Assembly: GCA_015680685.1 (NCBI GenBank) | Contig: MNCI01015499.1 | Location: forward strand, 2,126,957 to 2,190,956 | DNA length: 64,000 nt | Direction: 5' to 3' | DNA from: Gnetum montanum | Taxonomy: Eukaryota; Streptophyta; Gnetopsida; Gnetales; Gnetaceae | In this document: positions 45,060-57,499 of the stretch, in pieces | How the letters are laid out: the number at the start of each line of letters is the position of its first letter | Numbering within the stretch: position 1 is the stretch's first letter | Notes under the pieces: generated by a model | Told to the model about the DNA's origin: nothing | Database searches by the model: none | The model's input: the letters and a program-made list of their open reading frames with translations, nothing else | Translations under genes and position numbers: made by a program

Positions 45060-46830
45060 TTGGAAAAAGTCCAAAATTTCTTCTAAGTGTTACTAATGCT
45101 AACACTGTTAGTGTTAGCATTGGCATTAGCACTAGTATCACTATATCAGGACTCTTGAATATTTTCAAAACTACATTTTGACATGCACAATGATCTCCTA
45201 GGACCAAAATGACTCACTAGCAGCAATTTCAACAATCTAAGCTTCTAAAATTAGCAATTTTTTCAAGTTTCTTGAAACTTGGAAAATTGAACATTTTCAT
45301 TGATCATGAGATACTAGCAAGATTAAAACTCATCTTGGCATCTTTAAAATCATCCTGTACACTATGTTTGTAGCATTGCACTAGTTTACAAGTTTCTTGA
45401 TGCTTTAGAATTACCATAGTGACTCATTTTGGGGTCAGTTTCAACCTTTCTAGAGTTAGAATTCTCAATTGGAAAAATGATCAAAATTTTTTCTAACTCT
45501 GAGAGCTGATATTAACATTGCTTTAGCATCAATATCACCATCATTAGGGCTTTTTAATCTTGCAAAAACTATGTTTTAATGTGTCATGGATCCTTGGGGC
45601 CATCAGCAGTCATTTCAATACTCTAGGACTTCGAAAAAGGTTCATTTTAGTAGTTTTCTTGGCATCCCAGTGATCAACATTTGTGTCTAAGTATGAAGCA
45701 TTAACAAGTATGAGACTCTTTCTTGAACCTTTAGAATTTCTCCTTGTGATTCCATTATGTTTTCCATCCTCAATATGTAGCATTTCATGACATTACAAGT
45801 CTCTCAACACTTATGGAGGTCACTTCTTTTTAAGTGCAATTTTAGCTTTCTAAGAGTTAGAATTTTTGACCTTAAACATATTTAAAAAATTTTCTACATC
45901 TGGTACTCATGCCAAAACTAATGCTAGAATTTGCATCACTTTGGTGAGCTCTCCAGTAGTACTCCAAAGTGTCAGACGTAGCTAGCTAGCATGCCTTAGC
46001 ATAGTCATTCAGTGCAACTACCTACTGTGCCTCAATGTATTTGTTTAGTGTGACTAGCTTTGTGACATCCCGTTCCCGAATGTCATAAAAATATGAATGC
46101 CTAATTTATTATATTCATCATGGATAACATATCAAAAAGATTATAAACACTTAAAAATGAATTAATTAGCAAATAAATAATTGATACTAAAGAATTAAGC
46201 AAGGAAAGAAAAATGGAAAAATTGTATTAATAAAATAGAGTACTATAACGCCCTTTTGGGTTGTCTTCCTATGCCACTTAAACCTTAGAGGTAATTCGGC
46301 ACTGCCACCATCGTTAGGCTATCCTACCAAAGGGGTGATCAGTCCCTTTTTGTCCTACTTCACCTGGCTCCTGTTACTCGCCTCTCTAGGCTATGCAACT
46401 CCATGCCAACATGACCTCTAACCCCGACCTTAAATAGCATAGGTCAAACCCTTTTCCAAGGGGTACATGAATAGTCATAACTCCTCATAATGAGTTACCC
46501 CTTCATTAGAAGGTTAATTACATTGTTTACAATTGTTTCCACCCTTAACAAAGGATGGGATGTTACAAGTTTGGATAATTAGCATCAACATCGATGTTAG
46601 CATCTTCAACATTGCCAATCTCAATGCAAAATTACTATTCTTAGCATTTGGCATCATGTCCTTATTTATTAGCTTCCTCAACATAATCTCAATAGCTTGC
46701 AACATTAGTTCAAAGGTTAAATAAAGCTTTGGAGGTTCATTTTTCACACTTTGGAAAATTTACAAGATTTTCACTAAGTATTGGTGATGTTGATGCTACG
46801 TCAACATCAAGATCAATGTCAACTTGACAA
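45060..46830. repeat. Diverged ~400-bp tandem repeats
   Basis: Units begin near 45062, 45473, 45880 and, after removal of the 507-bp insertion, about 46745. Each starts with a TGGAAAAA- or TTAAAAAATTTTC-type stretch, followed by several GCTAA/GTTAGCAT-like short repeats and then a Ser/Ala-codon-like GCATCA motif. The first unit includes a perfect 9-bp hairpin (GCTAACACT with AGTGTTAGC). No coding frame runs through the units. Confidence 0.5.
46061..46567. mobile_element. 507-bp insertion with TGTGACATCCC/GGGATGTTACA ends
   Basis: The ends are inverted (TGTGACATCCC and GGGATGTTACA, one mismatch) and flanked by AGCTT (46056-46060) and AGTTT (46568-46572), a one-mismatch 5-bp TSD. Size, TG..CA ends and 5-bp duplication fit a solo LTR of a small LTR element. 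No coding capacity. It has more G+C than its surroundings in the middle part (46250-46450). It interrupts the ~400-bp tandem array. Confidence 0.7.
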
Positions 46831-47965
46831 GTTATCATGTTTGCTGGAATTGAAGAAAAAAAATGTGAACTTAATGATAATTTACACTTAATCTCAAGTT
46901 CAATTTTAGTAATCCTATGTTAAATTTAGTAACTTTGAACCTATAAATACAAGCTTAAAACATAAAATTCAAGTTGGATCTTTAGATATTTAAGCGCACT
47001 TGTTAGATTTTGAGAGATCTAAAGTACGAGCATCTACCTTCATTGCAACACCCATGTAATCTTTAATCACCTTTAGCAAGTTCAATAATAACTTCCAAAG
47101 AGATTTTTTGGGCTTTTATGTCACTTTCTAGAGAGAGCCTTGACCAAAGCAACCTCATTTTAGGTCAAAATTGATTCTAGATCATGCATATAGCTTTTTC
47201 AGTAATAACCTAATGATTGAGAGGTTTAATTTCACTCTTTGAGTGCATATTTTCTCAAGATATAATCTTTTTGTATCAATTTTATCAGACTTACGTTTTT
47301 CTTCCATCACATGTAGTTTATCCTTCCTAGGAGGAAAACACTTCGACATTTATCAATAAAGCATTTTCATTATTTGAGAAAGATTCTAAGACCTTCCCCT
47401 CATATTGTAGTATATTATCTTCATCATTTATTATTTATTTATTCATGTTCCATAGTTTTTATTCTCTCTCATATTGCAACATTCTATACTTAGTTAAACA
47501 TTTTGCATTTTTATACTAAGTTACTTTTTCAAAAAAAAATCCCATTTTTTGGGAAGGGATCTAAGATCCTTCTCTCTACATAATAATACCATTATTTTAA
47601 TATTCTACATCCTTTTATATGAGTTTTATTCCATCATTTATACTCCGCTCCATACTTAGTTTATTTTCCCATAATCTATAGTAAGTCATTTTTCCAACAA
47701 TTTTAAACTTAGTTATTTTTAACAATTAAAATTTTATTTTTGCATTATTCTCCTATGGGTCCTAGTTTATGTGTAGTAGGATAAGTCCATATTTGATTAG
47801 AGGTTCATTATCATTGATATATCAAGTGTTATATTGATCTAAAGACCATATTTGACTGTGTGCTAAGTTTTTTTGACACTTAGTTCATGATGGTATCCTT
47901 GTAGGAATAAAAAGAACATTTATGCGGGAACAATGCCCTAAATAATATATTTCTTTTTTAAGAAC

Positions 47966-48450
47966 TTATTTAGAAAGTTTTCCTTTTAACTTATGATTTT
48001 GCACTAGGCTCATTACTTGTTTTAAATAGGAAATATGATCTTCTCTTATCTTAGAATAAGCAAATATATCATCCATAAATACTATCACAAAATTGTTCAA
48101 ATAATCATGAGAAATATTATTCATTAAAGTCATAAAGTTAAAGGTAGCTAGTGCATTAGTTAAACCAAAGGACAAAATAACAAATTCATGTAATCCATAC
48201 TTTCTTCAAAATGATGTCTTCTCAATCTAAGTGGATTTTATTTTGATTTGATGATTCCCTAATTAAGATCAATCTTTAAAAGATATGTTGCAACAAATAA
48301 TTGATCAAATAAGTTGTTTATTCTAGGTAATAAATACATCGTCTTTTTTGTAACCCAATTTAAAGCTTAAAAATCAATACAAAGATGCAAAATTCTATCC
48401 TTTCTTTAATAAATAATATTAGTACTTCCTAAGGTGATACACTAGCTCTA
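47966..48450 (-). pseudogene. Chromovirus-like reverse transcriptase relic
   Basis: The open part 47966-48175 reads MSFGLTNALATFNFMTLMNN, then FVIVFMDDIFAYSKIREDH and HKLKGKLSK, the palm and catalytic box (FMDD) of Ty3 RT. Upstream on the same strand, to about 48450, frames give LLPRINNLFDQL and ATYLLKIDL, the preceding blocks, split by frameshifts. The wording is closer to Tekay/Del-type chromoviruses than to elements B, C and E. No LTR, gag or integrase could be linked to it. Confidence 0.75.
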
Positions 48451-48577
48451 TCTTATCCTTATTAATTAGATGAATTTGTGTCTTGAGTTCCTTGACAGAT
48501 TACCTATATGATGCCTTAAATACTTACTTTGTCACTAGTATAACCTCTATTGCACATTCTAATTTATGTTTTATGGG

Positions 48578-49405
48578 TGATGAATCTTCATCAATGGGTT
48601 GCATCGATTGACATGCATTGACACATACCTATCAACGCATGATCTGATGCATTGATGTGGCATTTGAGTTTGCTTATATAAATGTATGCACTCATCACAT
48701 TTATGACATCATGAAGTCAATAACTTAGGGAATTTCTTGCAATTTTTTTCTACAAAAGTTAGAATATTTTCTAAATGCTTGTAGTAGGAGTAAAGAACTG
48801 TATGAATCATTATTCAAGCATTGATGTACCTGGACACTTTAGTGTGATGGCAATAAAGATGAACTTTTTGAAATACCTTGCAGCATTTGAAAATAGCTTA
48901 ATGCTTACTTTAATGCACTTTAATATTCATGTAGTTTACTTCCATGTCCTTAGTCAATTAAATAATATTAATTAATCCACATAAGTATGACCACCTCGAA
49001 CATAACATTAACACTTAGTAATCCTAGTAGTGCTGGCACTTGGTAACCCAGCAGCATTGTAATGTGTTTAGGATGCCTATGATAGGTGGGACCGAATACT
49101 TGTGTTAGGAAATAGCTTAAGGAATTAGATAGTTTATTATGTTAATTAATACTTAATTACTCTATTTTACACTTAGGATAAAATAGATAGAACATATAAA
49201 ATTATAAAAATCATGTGTCTTGGTTACACTTAACCATACACTTGTACTTTCACAAGTGGAACCAAGAAGACAACAATTGTGTCCTGAGGTTCACCACCTA
49301 GATAATGTGCATCTAGAGAACTAAAGTCTATGGAATTTGATTGGATCACTAAGTGAACACTTGTGATTTGTATGGTTGGTCATAGGGTATACTTGCTACT
49401 CATCA
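48578..49405 (+). repeat. 5' LTR of element E
   Basis: 828 bp, TGATGAATCTTCATCAATGG to TACTCATCA. It shares R/U5 features with A (TGTAGTAGGAG, GCAATAAAGATGAACTT). Its U3 motifs are different: GCATCGATTG, ATGCATTGA, GATGCATTGATG (48601-48660), with TATATAAAT at about 48675. No second copy is present in the window. Confidence 0.82.
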
Positions 49406-49406
49406 T

Positions 49407-49424
49407 TGGCACCATTGCTAGAGA
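49407..49424 (+). other. Primer binding site of element E, tRNA-Asp type
   Basis: TGGCACCATTGCTAGAGA, one base after the LTR end. It differs from the tRNA-Asp complement at five positions, all transitions. Confidence 0.78.
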
Positions 49425-49552
49425 CTTTAGTTAGCTACGTGTGCTACCTAGGAAGTTAGTGAAATTATTCAATGATGTTGTAATGAACCCTAAAGTTGAA
49501 ATCATTAAAAAAAATAATAAACAAATGCACAATGTTTCTCTTAAGCACTAAC

Positions 49553-52100
49553 ATGGCTTCTTCTTGTAGGGGAAACTCCCCACCACTCTCTACAAGCAAT
49601 TCCAATGAACAAGGTCCCAAAGGCCACAAGATGCTAGTGCCCTAATAATTTAAGGTGGTCTACAAGCATCTAGATGAATACACTCTAGACTTCACCTTCA
49701 TCCTTCATCAGGATGAGTAGCTACGGTGGAGGGGCATGGAAGGCAATATTGTGCTACCTCTTGATCGATTTGTTCCTATGATGCTATTGAACAATCTTAT
49801 TTAGTTGGGCATTGTAGGAATTAACTTTGAGTATGAAGTGCAAGATCATGCATATTAGGATTATAATCCCATAGAGGTACAAAAAAAGAAATATTGATTG
49901 ATGAAAGCATGATATGAGGCCTCAACAGGAAAATAGGGCCATACCCGCTTGATCCTATAACCACATAAGAAGGCAGAGGACTTCTTCTTGGGGACCTCTC
50001 AATACATAGATTCTCCTCCTCTCTTTGATGATAAGACACCTGACCGGTGACTGTAGTCCACTATGGATAACCTTGGCTTTGGAAAGAATGGATCCCATGA
50101 TTGGGGGGCCTTGAATGGGGGCAGATAAGGCGGGAGTAAGGATAAGCACCATGACAAGAAAAAACATGGTGACCATGGTAGGGACTAAAGGAGAAGAAGT
50201 AGTAGACACCACACTAATGGTGGCTTCCCTCACTCTTTGCCTTCTTCATCCTCATCATCTTCCTCCTCTGACTTCAATAAGAGTTGCAAAGGTAACAAGG
50301 ATCATGATGGGGGTGAATGATGGGATTGAGATGATTGTCGATCCTATTGTAATGATAGAGATCATGGGCAATTAAGGGAAGATCATCACAAAGAAAGAAG
50401 GGACAGTTGGATTTTTCATAAGCATCATGGCCATGAGAGGGACCACCAGGATTGCTATGATTATGAAAAGCCCCCGTTGATAACAAGAAACATGTTAAAC
50501 ATTGTAGAGGGTATTAGGATTTCAATAAGGCACATGAAGAACAAATGAATCAAATGGTTGGATATGAATAATATCTCCAAGTTTGAAGGGGGATATAATT
50601 CAGATTTACAAAATCATCTACAAGCCTTCCACAATGCTTGTGCCTTACAGAATGTGAAAAATGAGCAGCAAAAGTTGAAGTTGTTTCCCAAGACACTCAT
50701 CAAGGAAGCTAAAAGTTGGTACTAGTCCTTGGAATAATAATTCATTCAGAGGTGGAGTATGATGATTGAATTGTTCAATAACAAGTATCAAATGTACTCT
50801 TGAATGGCCAACTTGAGAAGGTAGATCCAAGGATAGAAATAAGGAACACATGAATCCTTAGATGTGGCCATGGATAGGTACTATTCCTTATTGCACCAAT
50901 GCCTAGGCCATGGTTATTCTTAAAGGGATCAACTGTGTCACATCATAGATGGGCTCTAAACTAAAATGAGGAGAACTCTTAGGGTCTATGCCCAAGGGAG
51001 GCTTTCAAAGCTAAGGGCCCATTAGATCCAAAGGCTAGTTGAGCAAGTGGCTAAAGAAGAGGGGGAACTAAAAAAGAGAGAAATTGCAGCAGAGTACAAC
51101 AAGGATCCCTACCTTTGCAAGAGGGAGATCCATTTCTATGATAATGAGGAGGAGGCACCACTTGATGAAGTGGCACAATGAAAAACCTTTCCAATTCAAA
51201 AGTTTATACTTAACATATCAACTAGGATTGACTAAATGTGGGACTCCTTGGATGAAAAATTCCAAACTACTCTAAGAATTGCTAAGGAGAATAGAGACTA
51301 AGGAGGTAGTGAACATAACAGAAAAAAGAAAAAAGAAAAGCTAAACATGTCCATCATAAGGGTAAAGGCAAAGTTGCTATAGTAGAAGAGGTTGTGGTTT
51401 TTGAAACAGATGATGATGGGTGTGAAATTTATTAATATGAACATCCTAAGGAATGTTGCTTAATTATGTCACACTAGCAGGAATTTAAGGTGTATGCATT
51501 GAATCTTAAATTGGACAAATGGTAGCACCTAAGAGGTTGCCTTATACCCAAGGAAACTATCAGCAGTTTCACCAACAATCCTACTATCCAAGTGGAGCAC
51601 CAACTTAGCCTTATGAGTACTATCAGTAGTGGCAACACCCAAAGTCATAGGGGATGCCATCGTTAAGGTAGAAATACCCTTACCACTAGCTAGATCTATA
51701 TGAGTTCTACATTTAGAAACCTATCTCTCCACGTGTCTCTTCTAGTCACACTTCCTTCCAACACCACTACTATGCTCCTAAATATGACAGAGCATCACAT
51801 CCAAAGGGGGAGTTCCCATTTCCTTATCACCCTCCTCATCCTTCCAATCCTACACCTTTGTCCTCAAATCCTTTATTGTGCACTCCATCTATGCAAGGAG
51901 AAATACCAACCCTATTGTAGCAAAGAAATGCCACAATGGTTGTGAACTTATAGCCGGCTCCTTAGCCAAGTGGTTTTGAAACTAAGCCTTGAAAAAGACC
52001 ATTCTTCATAACCAATAGTCCAACAAAGCCCTGATAGACACTTGTGAATACTGATCCTATTTCTCCTACTTGCTTTGAAATTTCTCTCAAGAATCCTTCA
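49553..52100 (+). pseudogene. gag relic of element E
   Basis: Starts at ATGGCTTCTTCTTGTAGG and is colinear with A: an N-terminal segment with FILHQDE-like codons (49690-49800), a His/Asp/Arg-rich linker (50000-50470), a capsid-like region (50555-51075; MNNISKFEGGYNSDLQNHLQ, CALQNVKNEQQKLKLF, LIKEAKSWY), and a Lys/Glu-rich tail near 51220-51400. Numerous TAG, TAA and TGA codons occur where A has sense codons. It cannot give a working Gag. Confidence 0.8.
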
Positions 52101-52669
52101 AATTAAACTGCTCCAAAACTACACACTATAATGTTGACCCACATAGTCACTGAATGGATAAAGGCTAACCACCTACCCAAGAAGAGATCTAATTTTAGAG
52201 TTTCCTCATCTACCTACAAATCATAGGAAATGAACCTTATAAGGCTTTTCTAAACTTAGGATCTAGAGTTAACTTGATATTACAAGAGATGTACAAAGCT
52301 TGGAACTTGCCTCCACTTAAAACGAGCAACATTTTCTTAGAGTTGATGGATCAATCCATCATTATCCCCTTGGGATTAGTGGAGGAAATTGTGACCACCA
52401 TCTGTGGGTGGTCCTATCCTGCTGACTTGCTGGTGATCTATGTTGATAACTGCAAGAGGTACTTTCCTATCATTATGGGAAGAGCATGGCTGAGTACCAT
52501 TGATACATGGTTGGGGATAAGAGACCCCTTTTTGGAGATTTTCAAGGAGAATGAATTTGGTAAGATCAAGAAGAAGTCCATTTCATGCATCATGTATAGT
52601 GACACAGGGTGTGACTACGTGCAGAAATTTTGGATTGTAAAATGCACAACACTCAAAGCATCTAGGTAG
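52101..52669 (+). pseudogene. Protease relic of element E
   Basis: The open part 52274-52669 contains LVEEIVTTICGWSYPADLL, YFPIIMGRAWLSTIDTWLGI and KSISCIMYSD, the C-terminal half shared with A and D. The active-site segment just upstream (about 52240-52275) reads AFLNLGSRVNLI after small frame adjustments, so the catalytic Asp codon appears to have become Asn and the frame is broken. Confidence 0.82.
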
Positions 52670-53089
52670 TATCTAGATGTCACAGAAATTCAAAGCTACA
52701 TGTATGTAGTAGCCACAAAACATGAGGACACCCATAGAGAGTAGCTCAACACTATGCATGGAACCCACTAAGAGCCTCATGAGCTCTTATGTAGAAAGCA
52801 TGTTCTAACTAGAGTAGATCCATTGCTAACTCTTTGAAAAATAAGGCAAAATCAATTGACAAGAGTTGGAGATCTCTGAAACATTTAAGCAAGAGCCCCT
52901 TGATTGAAAGCTCTACCGGTTGGGATGGAATATGTCTTTCTAAATAATGACAAGTTGGTTATCATCAATGTCAATCTTACTCCCTTGTAGACAAAGAAGA
53001 TATTAAAAGTTGTTAACAAGTGGCCAACAGCCTTTGCTTGGTCATATCATGAGCTCATAGGAATCAATCCTATGATATGCTAGCATACA

Positions 53090-53900
53090 ATCTATACAGA
53101 ATGCTCCATAAAACCAAAGAGATAGCTATAAAAAAGAGGTTAAACCCCAAGCTTAAATAGATCATCAAGGAAGAAATTAAGAAACTCCTCAAGGCAGGGT
53201 TCATTTATCCCATTGTGGATAGTAAGTAGGTTAGTCCACTTGTCATAGTACCAAAGACAGAAGGCAAGTGAAGGATCTGTATTGATTTTCGATTGTTGAA
53301 CATGACAACTTACAAGGATCACTTTCTATTGTCATTTGTTGACTAAGTGTTGGACACAATCGTATGGCATTACTACTATAGCTTTTTGGACAATTACAAT
53401 GGTTATAAGAAAATCCATATGGCACTGAAGGATTAGGCCAAAACAACATTTACAAGTCCCTAGGGGATAGGAAGATGCCCTTCATCTTGTGCAATGCTCT
53501 TGCTATATTTTAATGATTGGCCTCAACATCTTTCAACAACAGATTGATAGCAAGGTGGAGGTTTTCATGGATGACTTCTTCACCTGTGAGGCTACTTTTG
53601 AGCAAGCCTTAGACCATCTCGAGCATGTGCTCAAATGATGTGTGGAGACCAACCTTAGGTAGAAGAGCCATTTGATGGTCCAAGATGGAATTATCTTAGG
53701 GTAATGTATTTCTAACAAGGAGATCAAGGTATACTTGACAAAGATAAGGGTCATTCAAAGAATCACCAAACAACTTGAAACTATTAAATATGTGTGGTGA
53801 TTCCTTGGATACACTGGTTATTATAGGTGATTTATTGAGAACTTTTCAAAATTTTCCAAACCATTGGTAGAGCTCATAAAGAAGGATCCACTGTTTGTCT
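53090..53900 (+). pseudogene. Reverse transcriptase relic of element E
   Basis: Broken frames give KEEIKKLLKAGFIYPI, VSPLVIVPKTEGK, RICIDFRLLN and the palm segment YYYSFLDNYNGYKK. The catalytic VFMDDFF has both Asp codons kept (FMDD at 53564-53575), unlike B and C. TAG codons punctuate it roughly every 20 to 40 residues. 52670-53090 is a decayed linker. Confidence 0.82.
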
Positions 53901-53929
53901 AGACTCATAAATGTGAGCATGTATTCCAA

Positions 53930-54300
53930 CACCTCAATTAGAAGCTCATAGAAACACCAATCCTATGAGGTCTAGATTGGTATAGACCATTTCATATCAT
54001 AATATATGGATTCAACTATGTGTTAGGTGCCATGCTTACATAACTGGACAATCAGAAATATCCTTATTATATCCACTATAAAAGAAAGATATTTATGGGT
54101 ACACAACTGAATTAAACCATCATTGAAAAAGAACTCATGGTAGTGGTGTATGCTTTAGAGAAATTCAGGCACTATGTGCTTGGATATAATGTGTTTGTGC
54201 ACATGGACCATAGTGCTATTAGGTTCCTCATGAAAAAACTAATGGTGAGCCCCCATGTTATATGGTGGCTAGTGATTTCTTTACCAGGTCAAACATTTCA
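53930..54300 (+). pseudogene. RNase H relic of element E
   Basis: Includes YPYYIHYKRKI, then IEKELMVVVYALEKFRHYVL and VHMDHSAIRFLMKK (54100-54230), the conserved EKELxAVVxALxKFRxYxxG and TDHxAxxFL motifs. The end of the domain, normally VADHLSR, is missing; the sequence passes directly towards the integrase zinc-binding region, a local deletion relative to B and C. Confidence 0.83.
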
Positions 54301-55480
54301 TGGAGATTATTGTCAACCTTTACAAGGTTTATGTAGATGGCCTAGTTACATGGTACATTCCTAATGCTGGTCAATTACAAGTCCTCCAAGATGCACCTAA
54401 GGATCCTTGTGGGAACCACATGAAGATCGCTATGCTAGGAGATGAACAATCATTAAGATCCACATGGCAAGATATTATTGGCCAATACATTATAAGGATG
54501 TCCATCATTTCATCTGCTCCTCTAATCAATGCCAACGAGATGAAGGGATGACTTCTAGTATGGAAGGGTCCCAACAATGAATCCAACTACTGGATCCTTC
54601 TGACCTCTAGGAAATTGACTTTATGGAACCCATCAATCCCATGTCCAATGGGAAGGCCAACATAATTGTGGCTATTGACTACTACATGAAATAAGTAAAA
54701 GCTATAGCTATCATTGACTGTACATCCTCTACAATGGCCTAGTTTTTACTATAATATGATGTAAATAGGTTTGGTATGCCAAGGGCACTTATTTCTTATA
54801 ATGGGACATGCTTCAAGAGCATCAGTTTTTGTAAACTTATGCAATGCTAGGGAGTTGAGCATAAATTAACAAATCCATACCACCTCCAAGCTAATAGTCA
54901 AGCTAAAGTTACAAATAGGGAGATAACCAAAATACTAACATGCACTATTAGTAAATATAGGAGAGACTGAAGCTCTAAACTCAATGATGTCCTTTGGGCT
55001 TATCATTCCACTTGGAAACTCCCTATTGGATACTCTCCCTATGAGCTCATGTACGAGAAGCTTCCAACACTTCCTATCCAAGCAAAGCTCTATACACTAT
55101 TAAGCACATGTGACCTCAACTTGGATCTAAGTTTAGCATAGAAAAAACAACTAATGAAACTCAACATGATAGATGAGAATCGATTAGTGGCCCTATCATC
55201 TAATGAAGTACACAAGGCATACAACAAATAGCAATATGCCCTAAGGATTAGAAAAGAAAAATTTCAATTAGGAGATAAGGTGCTCTATTGGAATCCCATG
55301 CACATACCCCAAAAACCTAATTTTCAAATGTCATGGAAAGGTCCTTATATCATTCATGAAACCTTTTCATTTAGGATCATGTTAATCCACCAACTTGATA
55401 GCCAAAATAAGAAATTGTTATCAACACTCAACAAATCAATCCTTTGCATAAACACCAAGTAACCAGTGCACATAATGTCT
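54300..55480 (+). pseudogene. Integrase relic of element E
   Basis: The zinc-binding region is at 54300-54540 (GQLQVLQDAPKDPCGNH, with frameshifts). Frames for the core are broken by stops and shifts between 54590 and 55080, with LIMGHASRASVF-like remnants in the wrong frame where DNG is expected. The C-terminal GPY segment reads MSWKGPYIIHETFSF at about 55330-55380. No chromodomain. It is colinear with the integrases of B and C. Confidence 0.78.
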
Positions 55481-55534
55481 CAATAGACAAATAAGCACAC
55501 TCAATCTTTTGAATCTTCTCCTTCCAACTCAGTC

Positions 55535-55549
55535 GTGGGGGAGATGGCC
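55535..55549 (+). other. Internal polypurine tract after pol (element E)
   Basis: GTGGGGGAGATGGCC directly after the integrase end, identical in its core to the tracts in A, B and D. Confidence 0.68.
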
Positions 55550-56740
55550 ATCCATGCTAACGTCAAACAAAGTGGCTCCTCAATTTTTAAATTTTTTTAT
55601 TTTACATCATTTTTAGTACATTTTTCATTTTCATGGATATCTTACAATTTTTTCTATATGTTGCTTTATTGGAATTTTTCTTACACCCTTATTTTTCTTA
55701 GTTGCTATCAGGACTTGGTACAAGCTACAGTTGCTATTGATGATGGTTTAAACTTTATTGATTACTTGATTGCAAATGGCTAGATCTAATTTTGGAATTT
55801 TGATCTTTACGAACGAAACATTGATTCTTTTCATGTTAATAGGCAATGGACCCACATCATCCATCATTCCACTAAACTCTATGGTGCTTCCTTGTTTTGG
55901 AAATATGAGATCCCTTATTAATAGCAACTTATATTGAAGTGGTGACCTTTTTATTTTCCAAGCTTTTGAAAAATTAAGTGGATTGACAAGGGTGTGAACT
56001 CAAAGGAATTTGTCACTTGAGTACCTACCTACCATTTGAGTTACATAAGTGTTCCCATGGACTTCTCACCATTCTGTTGTTAACCAATCACAAGAACCAA
56101 AGTCTTTGCATGGTGTGGTTTCCATCTAGAAAAAAAATGAGGATGGGAATTCAAAGCACATACCTTAGACACAATAATAGGCTACAAGCATTGATTATGG
56201 GGCTAGAAAGACATGTTACGCATGCCTGAAGACGCCCCTCTAACTAAGGTTCTTTTCACTTCCTGCTTCTATTTTTTTCTTCTTTAGGAATGATGAGTAG
56301 TTTGTGGGGATGTTCTTGTTTCTTAGAAGGTGAAATGGTCTAAAGTATCAATGCAAAGTCACTAGAAGTGGATGGTCTTGATTCAAACTAATTAAGGAAG
56401 TTCTCAAATCCTAATTAATCATATCTACCACAAGGGACTTCACATGACCACCATGGGGAACTCTATTCCATGTTCTCTCTCATCCATTACTTCTTTCCAA
56501 TAACCACCTTACTTCCTCTTTTCATGATTGTTTTAATGGATTCATTAGTAAACAATTGAAATTATTTAATGACTTCTTTTTGTATTTGGTCTTTAATGAT
56601 CCACAACCATTTATCATCGTTGGGGTTCATGGACTCCTTGGTTTAAGGGCATATAAGGGCATTAAGAACATGAGCCTACTATGGGAAGGACCCACTTGCA
56701 TACTCCTTAGTTGGGTTGATTAAATTCCTTCTCCCTTATC
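55550..56740 (+). other. Non-coding 3' region of element E (truncated)
   Basis: Colinear with the 3' region of A up to about 56740. Stem-loop at 56112-56162, in which inner arms TTTCCATC and GATGGGAA pair with one G-T wobble. The right outer arm is degenerate (CACATA for CACACC). The conserved block is at about 56667-56693. The last part expected before the 3' LTR is absent. Confidence 0.65.
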
Positions 56741-56759
56741 CATCTTGCTCTCAAATCCT

Positions 56760-57260
56760 ACACATTCTACATTGATTACATCTAGTTTTGTACTTCTTGG
56801 CTAGTGATCTCCAAGTCAAATCTCCTTTTTTGTCCATATTCTAAGCCCTCTTCAAGCATTCCCCACTATTCTAAGCTTTTCTAGCTTCCTCCAGACTCCA
56901 ATTTGATACAAAAACTCTTTGGTTTTACTTAGTGTTTAAATGGAAATTTTTTTTGTTTTTGGCCACGTCAATGCATCCCCATCGATGTAGCCCAATGCAT
57001 CGATGCATCCCCATCGATGCAGTACAAAAAGCCTATAACTAGTGTTAGGGAGTTAGTCATTTTTTAATCATTTTCTCTCAAACACCTAAGAAGGTTTTGT
57101 AGTTTTTTGAGCCAAATCCTTCCTAAGCCCATAGCTTGCAAACCACTTATTTAATTCACTCTATTCTTCACTCCTATAGCTACAAGAGGTGAGCTTTACC
57201 TTGTGGGGGCCATAAACCATAGGTTTCTGATAGACTTTTTTTTTTTGAAAATTTTCTAAC
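56760..57260 (+). repeat. LTR-like segment (G) with CATCGATG motifs
   Basis: GCATCCCCATCGATG and GCATCGATGC-type motifs at 56971-57020 precede a TATA-like CCTATAACT (about 57032). A leader-like stretch with CTCTCAAACACCTAAGAAGG follows. This looks like U3 and R of another LTR, in the plus orientation and unlike element E's own LTR. Neither a clear start nor an end with TSD was found. Positions 57260-57500 are AT-rich and hold nothing I can name. Confidence 0.4.
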
Positions 57261-57499
57261 TTCCACAAGGTTTGACTAATAAAATACTATTAAATATTAC
57301 TAATCCACTTCAATTAAACCTCACAAATGAACTTTGGTAATTATTTGAATAAAATAATATTAAAATAAACAATCCTCCATAATCATCACTTAGCCTAATT
57401 GTAATTTATCAAAGGAGATAAGGTATTAAGTGTTCTAAGTTACACATCAAGCACTAATCCTTGGTCATGTTGTGATTACAAATGATACTAAGACCTAAA

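Larger units (their letters stand above)
42438..48577. other. AT-rich non-coding host segment between elements B and E
   Basis: No gene is visible apart from the RT relic at 47966-48450. The segment holds a CT microsatellite (43744), diverged direct repeats (about 43950-44370), a ~400-bp tandem array (about 45060-46830) split by a 507-bp insertion (46061-46567), and a purine-rich AAGAGGAGGCAATGTTA near 44500. That last stretch resembles the purine tract and LTR start of chromoviruses, so part of the downstream sequence may be a decayed LTR. Stretches 42440-43740 and 46850-47950 show nothing else I can name. Confidence 0.5.
48578..56740 (+). mobile_element. Element E, Ty3/gypsy (Athila/Tat branch), 3' end missing
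   Basis: 5' LTR (48578-49405), PBS (49407-49424), gag, protease, RT, RNase H, integrase, internal purine tract (55535-55549) and most of the non-coding 3' region, including stem-loop and conserved block. The family resemblance stops near 56740 and no matching 3' LTR was found, so the right border is approximate. Its pol order and length match B and C. It is the most stop-ridden copy but keeps the FMDD RT box. Confidence 0.82.
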
